Source of the DNA: Alphaproteobacteria bacterium
GTDB taxonomy: Bacteria > Pseudomonadota > Alphaproteobacteria > Micavibrionales > Micavibrionaceae
Length of the DNA stretch: 64,000 nucleotides
Direction of reading: 5' to 3'
Assembly (NCBI GenBank): GCA_016125135.1
Contig: WGMJ01000017.1
Span: 62,001 to 126,000, forward strand
Made by a program: the position numbers and the translations under genes. The notes beneath the pieces are model-generated. The model was not told where the DNA came from and did no database searches. It saw nothing but the letters and a program-made list of their open reading frames with translations. Positions 49,976 to 59,150 of the stretch are shown piece by piece. Position 1 is the first letter of the stretch. The number at the start of each line of letters is the position of its first letter.

Positions 49976-52261
49976 TTATTCCAGCGGCAAGACTAGCGTA
50001 ACTTTGGTGCCCGTGCCAAGTGTGCTCTCGACAGAAACACTACCATTATGTAGTTCGATGATGTTTTTAACGAGCGTGAGGCCCAATCCGGCACCGCCAC
50101 GGGCTTTGTCGCTGGCATTACTACCTTTCTGGAACGGCGAAAAGATACGTGATAAGTCCTCCTCGGGTATTCCTTTTCCGGTATCCTGCACGCTTATTAT
50201 CAGCGTTTCACTTTCTTTATGTGCGCCAAGTGTAATATTACCATGCTCCGGTGTATAGTTGATCGCGTTCTGGATCAAATTAACAATAGTTTGTTTCAGG
50301 CGGCGTTCATCGGCCATAAAAGCGGGGAGATCTGCAACTACGTCAAGGTGAAGCTCGACCTGTTTACTGCGTGCCCATTCCTGCGTCAGACCGGCGAGTG
50401 ACTTTAGTAAAATCTCCGGATCGACGAGTGATTTTTCAAGCGTCAGCATGCCCGCTTCAATCGTTGAAAGATCAAGAATATCGTTGATAAGGTGCAAGAG
50501 CCTATGACCCGCCTCGTGTGTACCTTTCGTATATTCTTTCTGCTTTTCGTTGAGCGCGCCGAAAAATTCGTTATCAAGAATCTCGTTGAAGCCAATAATG
50601 GTATTTAAAGGGGTGCGGAGCTGGTAGGAAACGTTCGCAAGGAAGTCCAGTTTGAGTTTTTCTGCTTCCTCAAGCGCCTGCGTTCTTTCACGCAACGCAT
50701 TTTCTACGCGCACGGTATCTGTTACATCGCGGTGCGTCACCATAATACCGCCATCGGGTAAGGGCAGGGCTGCATAGGCAATAACAACCTCATCCTCCCG
50801 CTCGATATAGCCAGTCTTATCAGACCGGTTGAGAACCTGTGCTAGAAACAGGTCACGCGCATCACGCCATTCAAGATCGGTAAAGAACCTACGGAATTTC
50901 TCGACAAGCTGTGTAATGTGCGGACTATCGGCTATATCTTCAGGGTGCAGCTTCCAGAGACGTGCAAAGGCCGGGTTATGAAGTCTTAGACGGCCATCAC
51001 CGCCATACACAGCCACACCCTCCGCCAGATTATCAAGCGTTTCTTCCTGCACGGCCGTCATGGTTTTCAAGGATGACTCAAGTTCAAGGCGTGACGTGAC
51101 ATCTTCGAATGTCATCATCATGCCGCCGAGCGGATGGGGGATAACCAACATGCGGTATGTGCTGCCGCTAGGCAGGTACATCATGTCTTCATGTGGTTTC
51201 AGTAGGGATGTAAACCAGCCCAGAATATTCTGTTTGTAGCTGCGGAAGTCAGCTTGCTCGGGCAAGCGCCGTGTTTCGCGGAGTTTTTCAAGAATGTCAC
51301 CGAGTTTTGGTTTGCTGTTCAGCCATTGTTCTTCAAGGCCCCAGAGCTTGGCAAAGTTGGAATTGTAGAATTCAAGCTGCTGGTTTGCATCGAATATACT
51401 AACCGCCGCCTGTAAATGTTCCAGCAGCTCCTGATAGGCTGTTGTGCCACGTTTTGCTTCAGCGAGTAGTTCTTCTTCACGACTTTTGTCCGTAATGCTC
51501 CCGATGGTGCCTTCAAAGTTTTCAAGCGCGGTTTCGCTAATCTGCCAGAGCTTGCGGGCGCCACTGACAATAACATGGCGTTCTGTTGTTTGAGTTTCGT
51601 TCTTGGCCAGTGCCTGTTCGGCCATTTGCCGTATGGTTTTAACGGAGTTCTCTGTTTTATTCTTATCGGGTGAAAGCGTATATTCAGCTTGCCCGGCGAT
51701 GATATCAGCCGGTGTTGATTTCAGGCCATCGGCGTAGAATTTATTACACCAATCTAATGAGCCATCCTTGCGTCGCAACCAGACGGGAACAGATAATGCA
51801 TCGGTGGCGGCCTGCAAGCGCCGGAAATTATATTTTACCTGCTCCAGCTCGTTCTTTACGTTCTCCAGCTGTGTACCGTGCGTTGTAATGTCACTGACCC
51901 ATATTGTATGGAAGCGTAATTGTTCCTTATCATCCTTGCCCTGCGAGCCAGTGAACATCAGCATACGGCCATCGGATGGAAGCTTTGCAGAGATGGAAAA
52001 GCCCCGCCCTGATTCTTTCAAGCGCACATACGCATTTTCAAGCGCAGCTGCATCCGCCATCGACAGGACGGACTGGATATCACCAAGGCTGTGTACCTTT
52101 TCGCAGCCCAGAATTTTTGTAAAAGTGCGACTGTAAACAATCTCGGCGCCGTTATTCAGGAAGCCGCACCACGCACCAGGAAACGCATCAAGGAACGCCT
52201 GCAACCGCGCTCTCTCGGTTTCAAGCTCTTCTATTTTCCGGCGGGATTTATTGAAAAACAT
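49976..52261 (-). CDS. divL: DivL-type cell-cycle pseudo-histidine kinase
   Basis: 761 residues, near Caulobacter DivL (769). Several PAS-like domains fill the first 510 residues. The dimerisation box reads FLANVSYQLRTPLN, with Tyr546 where kinases have the phospho-His; this Tyr is the DivL hallmark (Y550 in Caulobacter). The ATPase domain is intact: N box NLIQNAINYTPE, G1 DTGKGIPEEDL, G2 GGAGLGLTLVK. DivL senses DivK phosphorylation and steers the CckA-ChpT-CtrA relay. Unlike the Caulobacter protein, no N-terminal membrane helix is visible (start MFFNKSRRKIEELE), so localisation may differ. Confidence 0.9.
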   Translation of the reverse strand: MFFNKSRRKIEELETERARLQAFLDAFPGAWCGFLNNGAEIVYSRTFTKILGCEKVHSLGDIQSVLSMADAAALENAYVRLKESGRGFSISAKLPSDGRMLMFTGSQGKDDKEQLRFHTIWVSDITTHGTQLENVKNELEQVKYNFRRLQAATDALSVPVWLRRKDGSLDWCNKFYADGLKSTPADIIAGQAEYTLSPDKNKTENSVKTIRQMAEQALAKNETQTTERHVIVSGARKLWQISETALENFEGTIGSITDKSREEELLAEAKRGTTAYQELLEHLQAAVSIFDANQQLEFYNSNFAKLWGLEEQWLNSKPKLGDILEKLRETRRLPEQADFRSYKQNILGWFTSLLKPHEDMMYLPSGSTYRMLVIPHPLGGMMMTFEDVTSRLELESSLKTMTAVQEETLDNLAEGVAVYGGDGRLRLHNPAFARLWKLHPEDIADSPHITQLVEKFRRFFTDLEWRDARDLFLAQVLNRSDKTGYIEREDEVVIAYAALPLPDGGIMVTHRDVTDTVRVENALRERTQALEEAEKLKLDFLANVSYQLRTPLNTIIGFNEILDNEFFGALNEKQKEYTKGTHEAGHRLLHLINDILDLSTIEAGMLTLEKSLVDPEILLKSLAGLTQEWARSKQVELHLDVVADLPAFMADERRLKQTIVNLIQNAINYTPEHGNITLGAHKESETLIISVQDTGKGIPEEDLSRIFSPFQKGSNASDKARGGAGLGLTLVKNIIELHNGSVSVESTLGTGTKVTLVLPLE

Positions 52262-52330
52262 GGAAAGGCTATTTTATGCATTCTGCGCAGAATATGCGAA
52301 TCAAAACCTTGCAACTAACATATGTAAATT

Positions 52331-53194
52331 TTAATCGGTAGGGGAGGCGGGCGGCATATCCGTAGCGCGTACGAACATTTTTTGTGCTGGTTCGTATTTC
52401 ACCAGAATAGATTCCACGGTACCGTCTAGGAGCAATTCCTGATTGGCTGTGTTCAACATCGCTAAAAGCTTGTTTTCTCCCATCGGTACGCCAACACATT
52501 GCGGTACAAGACGCAGATTATAGGGGAGTGGCTTAATTGTGTCGGGGTTCTTTTCAATATAAGCAAGCGCGCCGATATAATCACTAAAGGTAACATCGGC
52601 TTTTCCTGAGGCCACCATTACAAAGTATTCGTTAATGGCAGCGTTCTGCGGAATACTGATTTCAGTCATGGCGGGGAAATGTTGTCGTCTGATAATCTGG
52701 CTCGTGTCACCATCAACAACGGCGGCCTTGATGCCTTTTTGAGAGAGTGTTGATATACCGCTATCAAACCGCGTGTCATTTACACGCACAAACGGTACAG
52801 CAGGAGAATACGCAAACGGATTTGTGTAGTAGATCAGTTTGCCACGTACAGCACTTGGCCAGCCGCCTGCACATTCTACATCGTAGCGGCCATTATTCAG
52901 GTCATTCAAATAGGTGCCGAGGTTTAGTTCTTCCGTCCACTCGATTTTCAAATCAAGAGCTTTGGCAAGTGCATTAAAGTAATCAACAACGTAACCTTTC
53001 ATTTCACCGCTATTAGGGTCTTTCAAAATTGCGGGCCACCAATTGATGTAGCCACAGCGAATGGTGCCGGTGCGCATAATGCGCTCATAAACCTTGTCGG
53101 CGTTATGAGACACTTCGACGGTGTTCATAAAGAAATGCGCCCCTACAGAAACTGCAAGGGCGACAATAAGTGGTAAAATAAGGTTTTTCGTCAT
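52331..53194 (-). CDS. Extracellular solute-binding protein, family 3 type
   Basis: 287 residues. The N-terminal hydrophobic segment (LILPLIVALAVSVGAHFFMN) is a signal or anchor. RIMRTGTIRCGYINWWPAIL starts the type 3 periplasmic binding fold, followed by MKGYVVDYFNALAKALDLKIEW, YDVECAGGWPSAVRGKLIYYT and ISTLSQKGIKAAVVDG. It probably binds a polar amino acid or similar ligand. No permease or ATPase genes are adjacent, so it may serve a transporter encoded elsewhere or act as a sensor subunit. It begins 3 bases after ahcY ends, implying cotranscription. Confidence 0.82.
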   Translation of the reverse strand: MTKNLILPLIVALAVSVGAHFFMNTVEVSHNADKVYERIMRTGTIRCGYINWWPAILKDPNSGEMKGYVVDYFNALAKALDLKIEWTEELNLGTYLNDLNNGRYDVECAGGWPSAVRGKLIYYTNPFAYSPAVPFVRVNDTRFDSGISTLSQKGIKAAVVDGDTSQIIRRQHFPAMTEISIPQNAAINEYFVMVASGKADVTFSDYIGALAYIEKNPDTIKPLPYNLRLVPQCVGVPMGENKLLAMLNTANQELLLDGTVESILVKYEPAQKMFVRATDMPPASPTD

Positions 53195-53197
53195 AGA

Positions 53198-54511
53198 TTA
53201 ATAGCGGTACATGTCCGACTTGAACGGGCCTTGCTGTTCCACGCCAATGTAATCAGCCTGATCTTTTGTCAGCTTGGTTAGTTTTACGCCGAGTTTCTCG
53301 AGGTGGAGTGCTGCCACTTTCTCATCGAGGTGTTTCGGCAGAACGTAAACATCTTTGCCGTACTTCGCGTTATTTGTCCAAAGCTCGATTTGCGCGAGTG
53401 TTTGGTTCGTAAAACTTGCGCTCATCACAAAGCTCGGGTGGCCTGTTGCACAACCGAGATTTACCAAGCGGCCTTCAGCAAGCAGAATAATACGCTTGCC
53501 GTCCGGGAACTCGATTTCATCAACCTGTGGCTTTACGTTGTGCCATTTCAGGTTTTTCAGCGCACCGACTTGAATCTCGTTATCAAAGTGACCGATATTA
53601 CAAACGATTGCGCGGTCTTTCATCGCGCGCATATGTTCGATGGTAATGATGTCCTTGTTGCCTGTTGTTGTCACAAAGATATCGGCAGATGGTGCCGCAT
53701 CTTCCATCGTCACAACCTGATAACCTTCCATCGCCGCTTGTAGCGCGCAAATCGGGTCAATTTCCGTTACAAGCACGCGCGCACCTTGTGAGCGAAGCGA
53801 CTCAGCCGAGCCTTTGCCCACATCGCCGTAACCAGCGACTACAGCCACTTTACCGGCCATCATCACGTCTGTTGCGCGGCGGATACCATCCACCAAGCTC
53901 TCGCGGCAACCATATTTATTGTCGAATTTCGATTTCGTCACACTGTCATTCACGTTGATCGCAGGTACAAGCAACTTGCCTGCGCGCACCATGTCGTGAA
54001 GGCGCAGAACGCCCGTTGTTGTTTCTTCTGATATACCTTTTACATCTTTCATGATGTCGGCATAGTCTGCGTGCATGATGCGTGTCAGGTCGCCGCCATC
54101 ATCAAGGATCATATTTGGTACCCAGCCGTTCGGGCCTTTAATTGTCTGGTGAATACACCATTCATAGTCTTTCTCTTCATCCATACCTTTCCATGCAAAT
54201 ACAGGAATGCCAGCAGCAGCGATGGCGGCAGCGGCATGGTCTTGTGTCGAGAAAATATTGCATGATGACCAGCGCACTTCAGCCCCCAGCGCGATCAGTG
54301 TTTCAATCAGAACGGCGGTCTGGATTGTCATGTGGAGACAGCCGGCGATACGGGCGCCCTTCAGGGGCTTCTTTGTGCCATATTCAGTGCGAAGTGCCAT
54401 CAGGCCTGGCATTTCGGTCTCGGCAATGGCTATTTCCTTACGGCCCCACTCGGCAAGGTTGATATCCTTGACTTTATAATCGTTCGGGACAGGGCTGAGC
54501 TGGGCGGTCAT
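53198..54511 (-). CDS. ahcY: Adenosylhomocysteinase
   Basis: 437 residues. Hydrolyses S-adenosylhomocysteine to adenosine and homocysteine, which relieves inhibition of methyltransferases. Visible landmarks: [54 protein letters not shown], the NAD loop [15 protein letters not shown], and the C-terminal KSDMYRY. Adenosine released here could be taken up by the salvage genes 5 kb away. In many alphaproteobacteria ahcY lies at the end of the chvI-chvG-hprK-pts cluster; the same neighbourhood is present but thinned here. Confidence 0.97.
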   Translation of the reverse strand: MTAQLSPVPNDYKVKDINLAEWGRKEIAIAETEMPGLMALRTEYGTKKPLKGARIAGCLHMTIQTAVLIETLIALGAEVRWSSCNIFSTQDHAAAAIAAAGIPVFAWKGMDEEKDYEWCIHQTIKGPNGWVPNMILDDGGDLTRIMHADYADIMKDVKGISEETTTGVLRLHDMVRAGKLLVPAINVNDSVTKSKFDNKYGCRESLVDGIRRATDVMMAGKVAVVAGYGDVGKGSAESLRSQGARVLVTEIDPICALQAAMEGYQVVTMEDAAPSADIFVTTTGNKDIITIEHMRAMKDRAIVCNIGHFDNEIQVGALKNLKWHNVKPQVDEIEFPDGKRIILLAEGRLVNLGCATGHPSFVMSASFTNQTLAQIELWTNNAKYGKDVYVLPKHLDEKVAALHLEKLGVKLTKLTKDQADYIGVEQQGPFKSDMYRY

Positions 54512-54602
54512 GTGAAAAAATCCTTGTTTTATGTTAAAAAATTAACGGGCTTTTTACCAGTTACGGGCAAAATTAGGGGGTAAAAAGGGAAAAGGCAAGG
54601 AT

Positions 54603-54923
54603 ATGTTTCATTATAAAGAGCACCCCTATCTAGACCGCGCTTTCATGATTTTAGACGGTGAAACGCCTGTCGGTGAATATACGGTTCTCGATCTTGAAGA
54701 AGATCTGCAACTCTCGGCTAGAAAACTCAATAATATTGTATGCCTGATGAACGGCAACCCGGATGTTGTACAGTTGGGCGAAGAAACGCAAAGCCAAACG
54801 TACTTTTATAAAAAGCCGCTTGTAGAAGAGGGTGCGCGCGCCGAAGTTATTTTCTACGAGCGTAGAACAGATGTTTCAAAGCCGAATGCATTATTGAATA
54901 TTGAAGGAGGCCTTCTTGAGTAG
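54603..54923 (+). CDS. Small protein of unknown function between ahcY and rapZ
   Basis: 106 residues, soluble, acidic, with MFHYKEHPYLDRAFMILDG at the start and a short winged-helix-like middle (DLQLSARKLNNIVCLMNGNPDVVQLG), then YFYKKPLVEEGARAEVIFYERR. AAGGCAAGGAT precedes ATG 54603. It lies on the opposite strand to ahcY and rapZ, in the place where ptsH/ptsM usually lie in related genomes, but it is not a PTS protein. No family is recognised. Confidence 0.6.
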   Translation: MFHYKEHPYLDRAFMILDGETPVGEYTVLDLEEDLQLSARKLNNIVCLMNGNPDVVQLGEETQSQTYFYKKPLVEEGARAEVIFYERRTDVSKPNALLNIEGGLLE

Positions 54924-54949
54924 ATTATTACAAGCCTATGCGGGGTCTG

Positions 54950-55852
54950 TCAGCGTTTCAAAGCCCGCTCTAAGTCTCGATGTCGCACCAGAACCTGCCG
55001 CCCAGCCTTCTTCACCCACCCCGCCAGCGTCTGGGATGTAAAAACCGAGCGGTGTTTCCCGCCCGTGCAACCTACGGCAATCGTAAAATAATTTTTGCCT
55101 TCTCTTTGATACGCTGGAATTAATGGTTCCAGCGTTTTTTGCAGGTTCGTAATAAAGGGCTTCCACAACTTATCTTTTTTAATGTAATCGCCAATAGGTT
55201 TGTCGAGGCCTGTCTTGGGCCTTAATTTTGGCTCCCAATGCGGGTTGGTGAGGAAGCGTACATCAACTACCCAGTCAGCCTCGCGCGGCACACCGTAGCG
55301 GTATGCAAACGACATGATATTGATGGTCATTGTACGGGCGCGGATATGTTTGAACTGGCTTTCGAGTACATGCCGTAAATCATGGGTCGAGAGGTTTGTT
55401 GTATCGATCGCCATGTCGGCCTGTGCCCGCACGGGGAAAAGCATAGCATCTTCCTGCTTTATACCGTCACGCACGGAACGGTCTTTCGCCAGCGGGTGTC
55501 GACGGCGCGTATCGGCAAAGCGTTGCTGTAAAACCTGATGATCACAATCAAGAAATAGCAGTGTAACATTCAATTTTTTGTTCTTGCGTAGGGTCTGCCA
55601 TGTTTCAAGCAGGCGTTCAGGTGCGAAGCCACGCGTACGGGTATCGAGGCCGAACGCAATCGAGTCGCTCATGGCCGGCTCTTTAAGCAATGTTTCAATC
55701 TGCGAAAGCGGGAAACTATCAAAAACCTCAAAGCCGATATCCTCGAATATCTTCAGGCAGCTTGTGCGCCCCGCACCGGAAAGGCCGGTCACGAGGACGA
55801 TATTGGTTTCTGCTTCTTCTGCTTTTCTGGCGGGGGGTTTTTTCTTTGCCAT
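54950..55852 (-). CDS. rapZ: RNase adapter protein RapZ (YvcJ family)
   Basis: About 300 residues. The P-loop is VTGLSGAGRTSCLKIFEDIG, followed by GFEVFDSFPLSQIE, and the C-terminal half ends with IAVGCTGGKHRSVFTSQTLA, the signature of the RapZ C-terminal domain. In enterics RapZ guides RNase E to GlmZ; in alphaproteobacteria its role is less clear, but it is typically adjacent to hprK and the nitrogen PTS. The frame extends to GTG 55870, overlapping chvG; neither start has a strong ribosome site, and ATG 55852 fits a Lys/Ala/Pro-rich beginning (MAKKKPPARK). Confidence 0.9.
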   Translation of the reverse strand: MAKKKPPARKAEEAETNIVLVTGLSGAGRTSCLKIFEDIGFEVFDSFPLSQIETLLKEPAMSDSIAFGLDTRTRGFAPERLLETWQTLRKNKKLNVTLLFLDCDHQVLQQRFADTRRRHPLAKDRSVRDGIKQEDAMLFPVRAQADMAIDTTNLSTHDLRHVLESQFKHIRARTMTINIMSFAYRYGVPREADWVVDVRFLTNPHWEPKLRPKTGLDKPIGDYIKKDKLWKPFITNLQKTLEPLIPAYQREGKNYFTIAVGCTGGKHRSVFTSQTLAGWVKKAGRQVLVRHRDLERALKR

Positions 55853-55859
55853 GGGTTTA

Positions 55860-57377
55860 TTATAGAGCACTCAGCGTAATAGTAAATTGTGCGCCCGATT
55901 TATCGGTACGGTTTCGGGCCGTTATCGTCCCGCTATGTGCTTCGACAATCTGTTTCGCAATAGCAAGGCCGAGGCCTGAATGGTTGCCAAATCCTTGTTC
56001 ACGTGGCCGCGCTGTGTAGAAACGGTCAAAAATAACATCCATATTTTCCGTGGGAATACCGGGGCCTGAGTCGCTAATGGTAATTTTCACTTCTTGCCCT
56101 GCTTTCTCAAGTTTAACAGTGGGCGCAGATGCATTGGCGGAGAAGGACAGTGCATTATCAAGAATATTCTCGATGGCTTGCGCAAAATACGCGGCACTCC
56201 CATAAAGCGTTATTGCAGGCTCTATATGCCAGCCTATCTTAATGGCTGGGTACATAAGCGTGTATTTCTGGCGGGTTTGTTCCAAGAGTGCGCTCAGGTC
56301 AAAATCATGCCGGTCTTCGCGGCCAAGCGCTGCGTCCAGCCGCGAGGCAGCCGAAATATCGGTAATCAGGCGGCTCATTCTCTGTAGATCTTTGCTAATA
56401 ATCTCGACCAGATCGGCCTTGGCCTGCTCATCTTTTAGCCGCGGTAATGTTTCGACGGCGCTTTTAATCGAGGTCAGCGGATTTTTCAGTTCATGCGCGA
56501 CATCGGCTGCAAAGCTTTCGATCGAACTAATGCGGCTTTTTAAAGCGTCTGTCATGCGCCGCAAGGACAAGGACAAAGCGGCAATATCATCGTTGCGGTA
56601 GCTGAAATCGGGGATCTCGCCATCATAGCGATTGTTCTTTTGCAACTTCTCGGCAGCATCCGACAATTTGCGCAAAGGGCGCACAATAAAACCCGCCAGA
56701 TAAAGCGAAAGCAGGGTTGTAATAAGAAACATAACAAGAAAAACGCGCAGAATATCATTGCGGAGCTTGAGAAAAATCGTATCAAGATCCCGTGTTTCCT
56801 TGCGTAGAAAAACAATACGGCTATCGGATAATGGTAAAGCGGCAGTCAGTACGAGTATATTTTCACCTGAAACCCATGCATTCATACGCGCTAGTTTCGC
56901 CTCGGCCGCCTGTTTAATAATAGTGACATGACGCATAGGCTCGGGCGGCAAATTGTATTTCAATGGAATAAAATTAATAAGCCTGTCAGCTGCATCAACC
57001 AGCCATATAAAAGGGTCAGGCGTATTGGTGTTTTTCTGCTTCTGCTTGGCTGCAGCAGGCAAGCCCTTTTGCATGAATATAATTTCTGCTCTTTCGTTAT
57101 AAACGCCCAAGCTGTAGTCCGGATGGGCCGCGCCCCATTGCTCCCAGTAACCTGTGTCAGTCAGAAGCTCAGGCTCGGCATTTACCAGAGTGGAATAAAG
57201 TGCCGCCTCGGCCTGGAATAGCTGCAGCTCGGCTTTAACAAGCTCTTCGCGGTAGGCGTTCAGTGATAATAACCCCAGTGCAAAAGCAAGTAGCGGCACA
57301 AGGCTGAGCGCTACAATAATAACAGTCAGGCGCTGTTTTTGGTTTGGTTGTTTGGAGGCCATATTTATTCGGTCCAT
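55860..57377 (-). CDS. chvG: Envelope-stress sensor histidine kinase ChvG-like
   Basis: 505 residues. Two membrane helices (LTVIIVALSLVPLLAFALGLLSL near 20 and VFLVMFLITTLLSLYLAGF near 215) bracket a periplasmic sensor domain. A HAMP segment follows (RPLRKLSDAAEKLQ), then the H box AADVAHELKNPLTSIKSA with His295, and the ATPase motifs ENILDNALSFS, DSGPGIP and HSGLGLAIAKQIV. It pairs with ChvI, encoded just upstream with a 13-base overlap. ChvG/ExoS kinases respond to acid and cell-wall stress in alphaproteobacteria. The start could also be the internal ATG 57362. Confidence 0.9.
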   Translation of the reverse strand: MDRINMASKQPNQKQRLTVIIVALSLVPLLAFALGLLSLNAYREELVKAELQLFQAEAALYSTLVNAEPELLTDTGYWEQWGAAHPDYSLGVYNERAEIIFMQKGLPAAAKQKQKNTNTPDPFIWLVDAADRLINFIPLKYNLPPEPMRHVTIIKQAAEAKLARMNAWVSGENILVLTAALPLSDSRIVFLRKETRDLDTIFLKLRNDILRVFLVMFLITTLLSLYLAGFIVRPLRKLSDAAEKLQKNNRYDGEIPDFSYRNDDIAALSLSLRRMTDALKSRISSIESFAADVAHELKNPLTSIKSAVETLPRLKDEQAKADLVEIISKDLQRMSRLITDISAASRLDAALGREDRHDFDLSALLEQTRQKYTLMYPAIKIGWHIEPAITLYGSAAYFAQAIENILDNALSFSANASAPTVKLEKAGQEVKITISDSGPGIPTENMDVIFDRFYTARPREQGFGNHSGLGLAIAKQIVEAHSGTITARNRTDKSGAQFTITLSAL

Positions 57378-58048
57378 TTATAACCAGCGCCGTAAAGGCT
57401 CTGGATGTTCTCGAAGTTGCTATCAACCTCGCGAAACTTGGCACGTATACGGCGTATATGGGTATCAATGGCGCGGTCATCAACGGCCATACTCTCGCCG
57501 TAAGCATCATCCATAAGCTGGTTGCGGCTTTTCACGATGCCGGGGGCTTTTGCGAGGGCCTGTAAAAGCAGAAACTCGGTTACAGTCAGGTTCAGTCGTT
57601 TGCCGTTCCAAAGGGCCTCGTAACGAGCCTCATCAAGTTGCAGTTTTTCCGCTGTTTGTTGTGTCGGCGCTGCCGCGCTTTGCGCGCTGCGTTTCAACAC
57701 GGCTTCAATACGGGCAAGCAGTAAACGCTGTGAAAAAGGTTTTGTAATATAATCATCAGCGCCGAGTTTAAGCGCCAGCACTTCATCAATCTCGTCATCC
57801 TTCGAGGTCAGCATAATCACAGGAACGTTGCTGCCCTGCCCGCGTAGCTGCTTTAGCATCTCCAGCCCGTCCATGCGGGGCATTTTAATATCAAGGATTA
57901 CCAGTTGCGGCGTGTCTGTTGCGAGCCCTTCCAGTCCTGAAGTGCCGTCGTGGAAAACAGTGACGCTATAATTCTCACTCTCCAGCAATAATTTCAGCGA
58001 AGCGGTAATATTCTCGTCATCATCAATAAGGGTGATTTTTATAGCCAC
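57365..58048 (-). CDS. chvI: Response regulator ChvI-like (OmpR family)
   Basis: 227 residues. The receiver domain has the acidic pocket IDDDE at residues 8-12, phospho-acceptor Asp53 (LVILDIKMPRMDG), a Thr switch in MLTSKDD and Lys in DDYITKPFS. The OmpR-type winged helix follows (LNLTVTEFLLLQALAKAPGIV, DRAIDTHIRRIRAKF, LYGAGYKW). It controls envelope and exopolysaccharide genes in relatives. It leads the chvI-chvG-rapZ unit on this strand. Confidence 0.93.
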   Translation of the reverse strand: MAIKITLIDDDENITASLKLLLESENYSVTVFHDGTSGLEGLATDTPQLVILDIKMPRMDGLEMLKQLRGQGSNVPVIMLTSKDDEIDEVLALKLGADDYITKPFSQRLLLARIEAVLKRSAQSAAAPTQQTAEKLQLDEARYEALWNGKRLNLTVTEFLLLQALAKAPGIVKSRNQLMDDAYGESMAVDDRAIDTHIRRIRAKFREVDSNFENIQSLYGAGYKWTE

Positions 58049-58099
58049 AAGGTTATTGTAGCTTGTTCAAGCGGTCTGAAAAAGCTGAATGCAGAAATA

Positions 58100-58125
58100 A
58101 AAAAAGCCCCCAAAGGAGCTTTTTT
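58100..58125. terminator. Terminator between the 54-residue gene and chvI
   Basis: On the minus strand AAAAAGCTCC pairs with GGGGGCTTTTT around a TTT(G) loop, with A and T runs on both sides. It lies 25 bases after the small gene stop and isolates it from chvI. Confidence 0.75.
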
Positions 58126-58149
58126 ATGTCTCTACTGAGAGGCACTTAA

Positions 58150-58314
58150 CTAGGCAACTCTTTGTGTCGGTGGTTGAAGTCTAGCTTCTCTATTAGCTTG
58201 TGAAGCTGCTTCCGCAGCTTGTCTGAGAGCATAACGATCTTGTCTACCGCAAGCCTGCTGCGCAAAAGCGCGTTGAGCGCCAGCGTCCTTTGCTGATACT
58301 GCCTTGATTACCAT
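58150..58314 (-). CDS. Small 54-residue protein with a strong promoter
   Basis: Begins MVIKAVSAKDAGAQRAF and is Ala/Gln/Arg-rich and helical (YALRQAAEAASQANREAR), ending with LQPPTQRVA. It contains one Cys. GGAGG stands 6 bases before the ATG, a near-consensus promoter lies upstream and a terminator follows, so this is a complete monocistronic unit despite the short length. No family is recognised; the composition would fit a small regulatory or structural protein. The opposite strand shows no alternative coding frame of note. Confidence 0.7.
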   Translation of the reverse strand: MVIKAVSAKDAGAQRAFAQQACGRQDRYALRQAAEAASQANREARLQPPTQRVA

Positions 58315-58344
58315 TTTGATCCTCCGTTACTCGTTTTAAATTGC

Positions 58345-58359
58345 TTAACTAAAACTTAA
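58345..58359. promoter_or_regulatory. CtrA-type box over the -10 region of the 54-residue gene
   Basis: TTAACTAAAACTTAA is a perfect TTAA-N7-TTAA. It overlaps the -10 element and likely start site of the small gene, a position that would suit repression. Confidence 0.4.
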
Positions 58360-58386
58360 TTTACGATAAAAATTTAGTTATGTCAA
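58358..58386 (-). promoter_or_regulatory. Near-consensus promoter of the 54-residue gene
   Basis: On the minus strand TTGACA (58386-58381) and TAAATT (58363-58358) are 17 bases apart. The -35 is a perfect consensus. The remaining gap from 58387 to 58505 is AT-rich with no gene seen. Confidence 0.65.
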
Positions 58387-58505
58387 TAAAAATTTTATAT
58401 CCAGCCCAAATCTTTATCTTTTCGAAAATTACTAAAACATAAGAAAAATTGAAATGCAATATAAAAGTTATTAAAAAACAGCTTTAATATTGGTTTTATA
58501 CAAAG

Positions 58506-59099
58506 TTATAAGGTCATCTCAACGGGCTTTTGCCCTGGCAAAAGCGAGACTGGCTGGCAAATATCAGGGTTTTTGGCAATATAGGCTTTAACCTGATCCA
58601 TAAGGGCCGACCCGACATGGTCAATAACCAGATTCCCGTTGGGAAAATGTCTGAAACGGAAAGGAATATCAAAGATCCGGTGGGCTTTAACCCAGTTCGC
58701 GCGGCCACAGCCTGCAATAAACTCGAAGCGATGTTTATTATTATCGGCAAAACGGCTTGGCGCAGCAGTGCCTGTTGTATAAGCCACACGGGCTATTAAT
58801 GTTGGCTGCCCTGCCACCTCGGCAAAGGTGCTGCCCAGAATAAGGGCTGGCCTTGTTTTGGCAGGGCCTGTTCTTTCTTCATTGGGCAGAATGGCCCAGA
58901 TGCGCGTCCCCGGGGTCAGGTCAGCAGGCGAGCTTGCTTTCACAAACTCGTTTTTCCATTTGGTAGGTTGTACCAATTGTCTGGCCTGCGCACCCATTGA
59001 CCCGTCCGTTTTTCCTGTTCGTCCCGCCGTTTTTCGATATTTTCTATTAAACTTCCATAAAGTAAGGAAAATCAAGCATAAAGTGATATAAAAAACCAA
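58506..59099 (-). CDS. PemK/MazF-like protein with an N-terminal membrane helix
   Basis: 197 residues. The central part (LTPGTRIWAILPNEERTG, AKTRPALILG, LIARVAYTTGT) follows the PemK/MazF barrel pattern: a first strand, the RPALIL strand, then a Thr-rich strand. An N-terminal hydrophobic helix (FYITLCLIFLTLWKF) followed by basic residues would anchor it, if TTG 59099 is the start; ATG 58997 would give a soluble 163-residue protein. No antitoxin gene adjoins it. It may be a fold relative rather than an RNase toxin. Confidence 0.55.
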   Translation of the reverse strand: MVFYITLCLIFLTLWKFNRKYRKTAGRTGKTDGSMGAQARQLVQPTKWKNEFVKASSPADLTPGTRIWAILPNEERTGPAKTRPALILGSTFAEVAGQPTLIARVAYTTGTAAPSRFADNNKHRFEFIAGCGRANWVKAHRIFDIPFRFRHFPNGNLVIDHVGSALMDQVKAYIAKNPDICQPVSLLPGQKPVEMTL

Positions 59100-59150
59100 A
59101 GGGGGCCCTTTTTTGTAATTTTATTTCACCTGTGGGCAGTGCGGGTAAGA

